DNA of 64,000 bases from Paracoccaceae bacterium. GTDB lineage: Bacteria > Pseudomonadota > Alphaproteobacteria > Rhodobacterales > Rhodobacteraceae. Where the stretch lies: the NCBI GenBank assembly GCA_028284705.1, contig JANQRE010000001.1, positions 62,001 through 126,000 of the forward strand, read 5' to 3'. This document shows positions 63,050 to 64,000 of the stretch, one piece after another; position 1 is the first letter of the stretch, and each line of letters begins with the position of its first letter. The position numbers and the translations under genes were made by a program. The notes under the pieces were generated by a model that searched no databases, had not been told where the DNA came from, and saw only the letters and a list, made by a program, of their open reading frames with translations.

Positions 63050-64000
63050 GCCAGATCCGCCTCATGCGCGGATTTGCGACGGTTGGGGTCTGGACGCTTC
63101 TCAGCCGGGTTCTGGGCTTTGTGCGCGACATCTTCATCGCAGCGTTTCTTGGGGCCGGTCCCGTCGCAGAGGCCTTTGTCGTGGCCTTCTCCCTGCCGAA
63201 TATGTTCCGCCGCTTCTTTGCCGAAGGCGCCTTCAACATGGCCTTCGTGCCGATGTTCTCCAAAAAGGTCGAGACCGGCGAGGGGCCACTGGACTTCGCG
63301 CGTGACGCGTTTTCCGGCCTTGCTTCGATCCTGATCCTGTTCACGCTGGTGGCGCAAATCTTCATGCCCGCGCTTGTGTTCCTTATGGCGTCAGGTTTTG
63401 CCGGCGATGAGCGGTTCGATCTTGCCGTCCTCTTCGGGCGGATCGCCTTTCCCTACATCCTGTTGATTTCCTTGGCCGCCCTGCTGTCTGGCGTTTTGAA
63501 CGCCACCGGTCGGTTTGTGGCCGCGGCGGCGGCACCGGTTTTGCTCAATGTGTTGTTCATCTCGACCCTCAGCCTCGCAGCGCTTCTGGGCTGGGATTTC
63601 GGACTGACGCTTGCCTGGACCGTTCCAATAGGCGGTATCGCGCAATTGGCGCTTGTCTGGATCGCTGCATCTCGGGCCGGGTTCAGATTGACACCCCGCA
63701 TGCCGCGGCTGACGCCGGAATTGAAACGCCTGGCCATTATCGCGGCCCCCGCGGCGCTGGCTGGCGGCGTGGTGCAGGTGAATTTACTGGTCGGGCGGCA
63801 AGTGGCCAGCCAGTTCGACGGCGCAATTGCTTGGCTCTACAATGCTGACCGTCTCTACCAATTGCCTCTTGGCGTAGTGGCCATTGCCATCGGAGTGGTG
63901 CTACTGCCGCAGCTCAGCCGCAACCTCGCCGCTGAAGACTCCGCGGCCGGGCAGGAGGCCTTCAGCCGCGCAGGCGAGGTCGCGTTGGCGCTTACGGTGC
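63046..64000 (+). CDS. murJ: Lipid II flippase MurJ, partial (C-terminus off the right edge)
   Basis: At least 318 codons are visible, too long for the ORF track because no stop is reached. The start ATGAGC overlaps the glnD stop. Features of the MVF/MurJ group are GVWTLLSRVLGFVRDIFIAAFLGAG, FSLPNMFRRFFAEGAFNMAFVP and ADRLYQLPLGVVAIAIGVVLLPQLSR, with about eight membrane spans in the visible part. It flips lipid II for peptidoglycan synthesis. The order glnD-murJ is common in this group. Confidence 0.95.
   Translation, partial: MSQIRLMRGFATVGVWTLLSRVLGFVRDIFIAAFLGAGPVAEAFVVAFSLPNMFRRFFAEGAFNMAFVPMFSKKVETGEGPLDFARDAFSGLASILILFTLVAQIFMPALVFLMASGFAGDERFDLAVLFGRIAFPYILLISLAALLSGVLNATGRFVAAAAAPVLLNVLFISTLSLAALLGWDFGLTLAWTVPIGGIAQLALVWIAASRAGFRLTPRMPRLTPELKRLAIIAAPAALAGGVVQVNLLVGRQVASQFDGAIAWLYNADRLYQLPLGVVAIAIGVVLLPQLSRNLAAEDSAAGQEAFSRAGEVALALTV

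Noticed and set aside
1-64000. CRISPR arrays, transposase or integrase genes
   Set aside because: No regularly spaced direct repeats and no transposase or integrase motifs were found in any frame.

Overview
The window is a 64 kb piece of an alphaproteobacterial chromosome, most likely from a marine Rhodobacterales (Roseobacter-group) bacterium. This rests on the high GC content, strong C/G third-position bias, frequent GTG/TTG starts and dense ATGA-type overlaps. It also rests on the gene set: SBP56 methanethiol oxidase, mce-DUF1467, RpoH of the RpoHII type, glnD-murJ, membrane-tethered MoeB and a TIGR04283 glycosyltransferase. No rRNA, tRNA, CRISPR array, integrase or transposase gene was recognised. 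Both ends are cut inside genes: a secreted protein at the left and murJ at the right.

Layout. 0-4.2 kb: methanethiol oxidase with a membrane protein, tryptophan 2,3-dioxygenase and an HD-domain protein. 4.3-15.7 kb: valS with its small downstream genes, a crotonase, aminotransferases, YgfZ, sulfurtransferase and a 111-bp inverted-repeat element. 16-21 kb: a queuosine-precursor transporter, a candidate structured small RNA with a short ORF, a lipase, a NUDIX protein and topA. 21-24.8 kb: an accessory block in which a SigK-like ECF sigma factor and its cupin anti-sigma factor face a cysteine-rich protein, a 106-residue protein and a glycosyltransferase. 25-34.3 kb: housekeeping and conserved hypothetical genes (nitroreductase, EI24, mce, response regulator, DUF1501/DUF1800 pair, aspS). 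34.4-42 kb: two cyclopropane-fatty-acid-synthase paralogues, FkbM methyltransferase, CPBP protease and carB. 42-45.2 kb: a small accessory island between carB and tdk with a low-GC membrane protein, dispersed repeats, an orphan Imm31-like immunity protein, a BrnA-like protein and a CII-like regulator. 45.2-64 kb: tdk, proC, moeB-dut-coaBC, rpoH, cobalamin genes, a GST-zinc-ribbon fusion, comM, gshB, yraN-rsmI, an LpoA-like lipoprotein, glnD and murJ.

The strongest candidate for an undescribed system is the ECF block at 21.0-24.8 kb. Three promoter-like elements of the form YCATCCAA-N14-CCGA (exactly 16 nt between CATCC and CCGA in all three) lie in front of the sigma gene and in front of both small divergent genes. 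The form resembles the known Mycobacterium SigK promoter type (CCATCC/CCGAAT), so the block looks like a self-contained, autoregulated regulon. Other notable signals are two dispersed repeats found both inside the valS reading frame and in the carB-tdk island, and a short-ORF RNA carrying an exact copy of the CACCTCCT octamer of the 16S rRNA 3' end.
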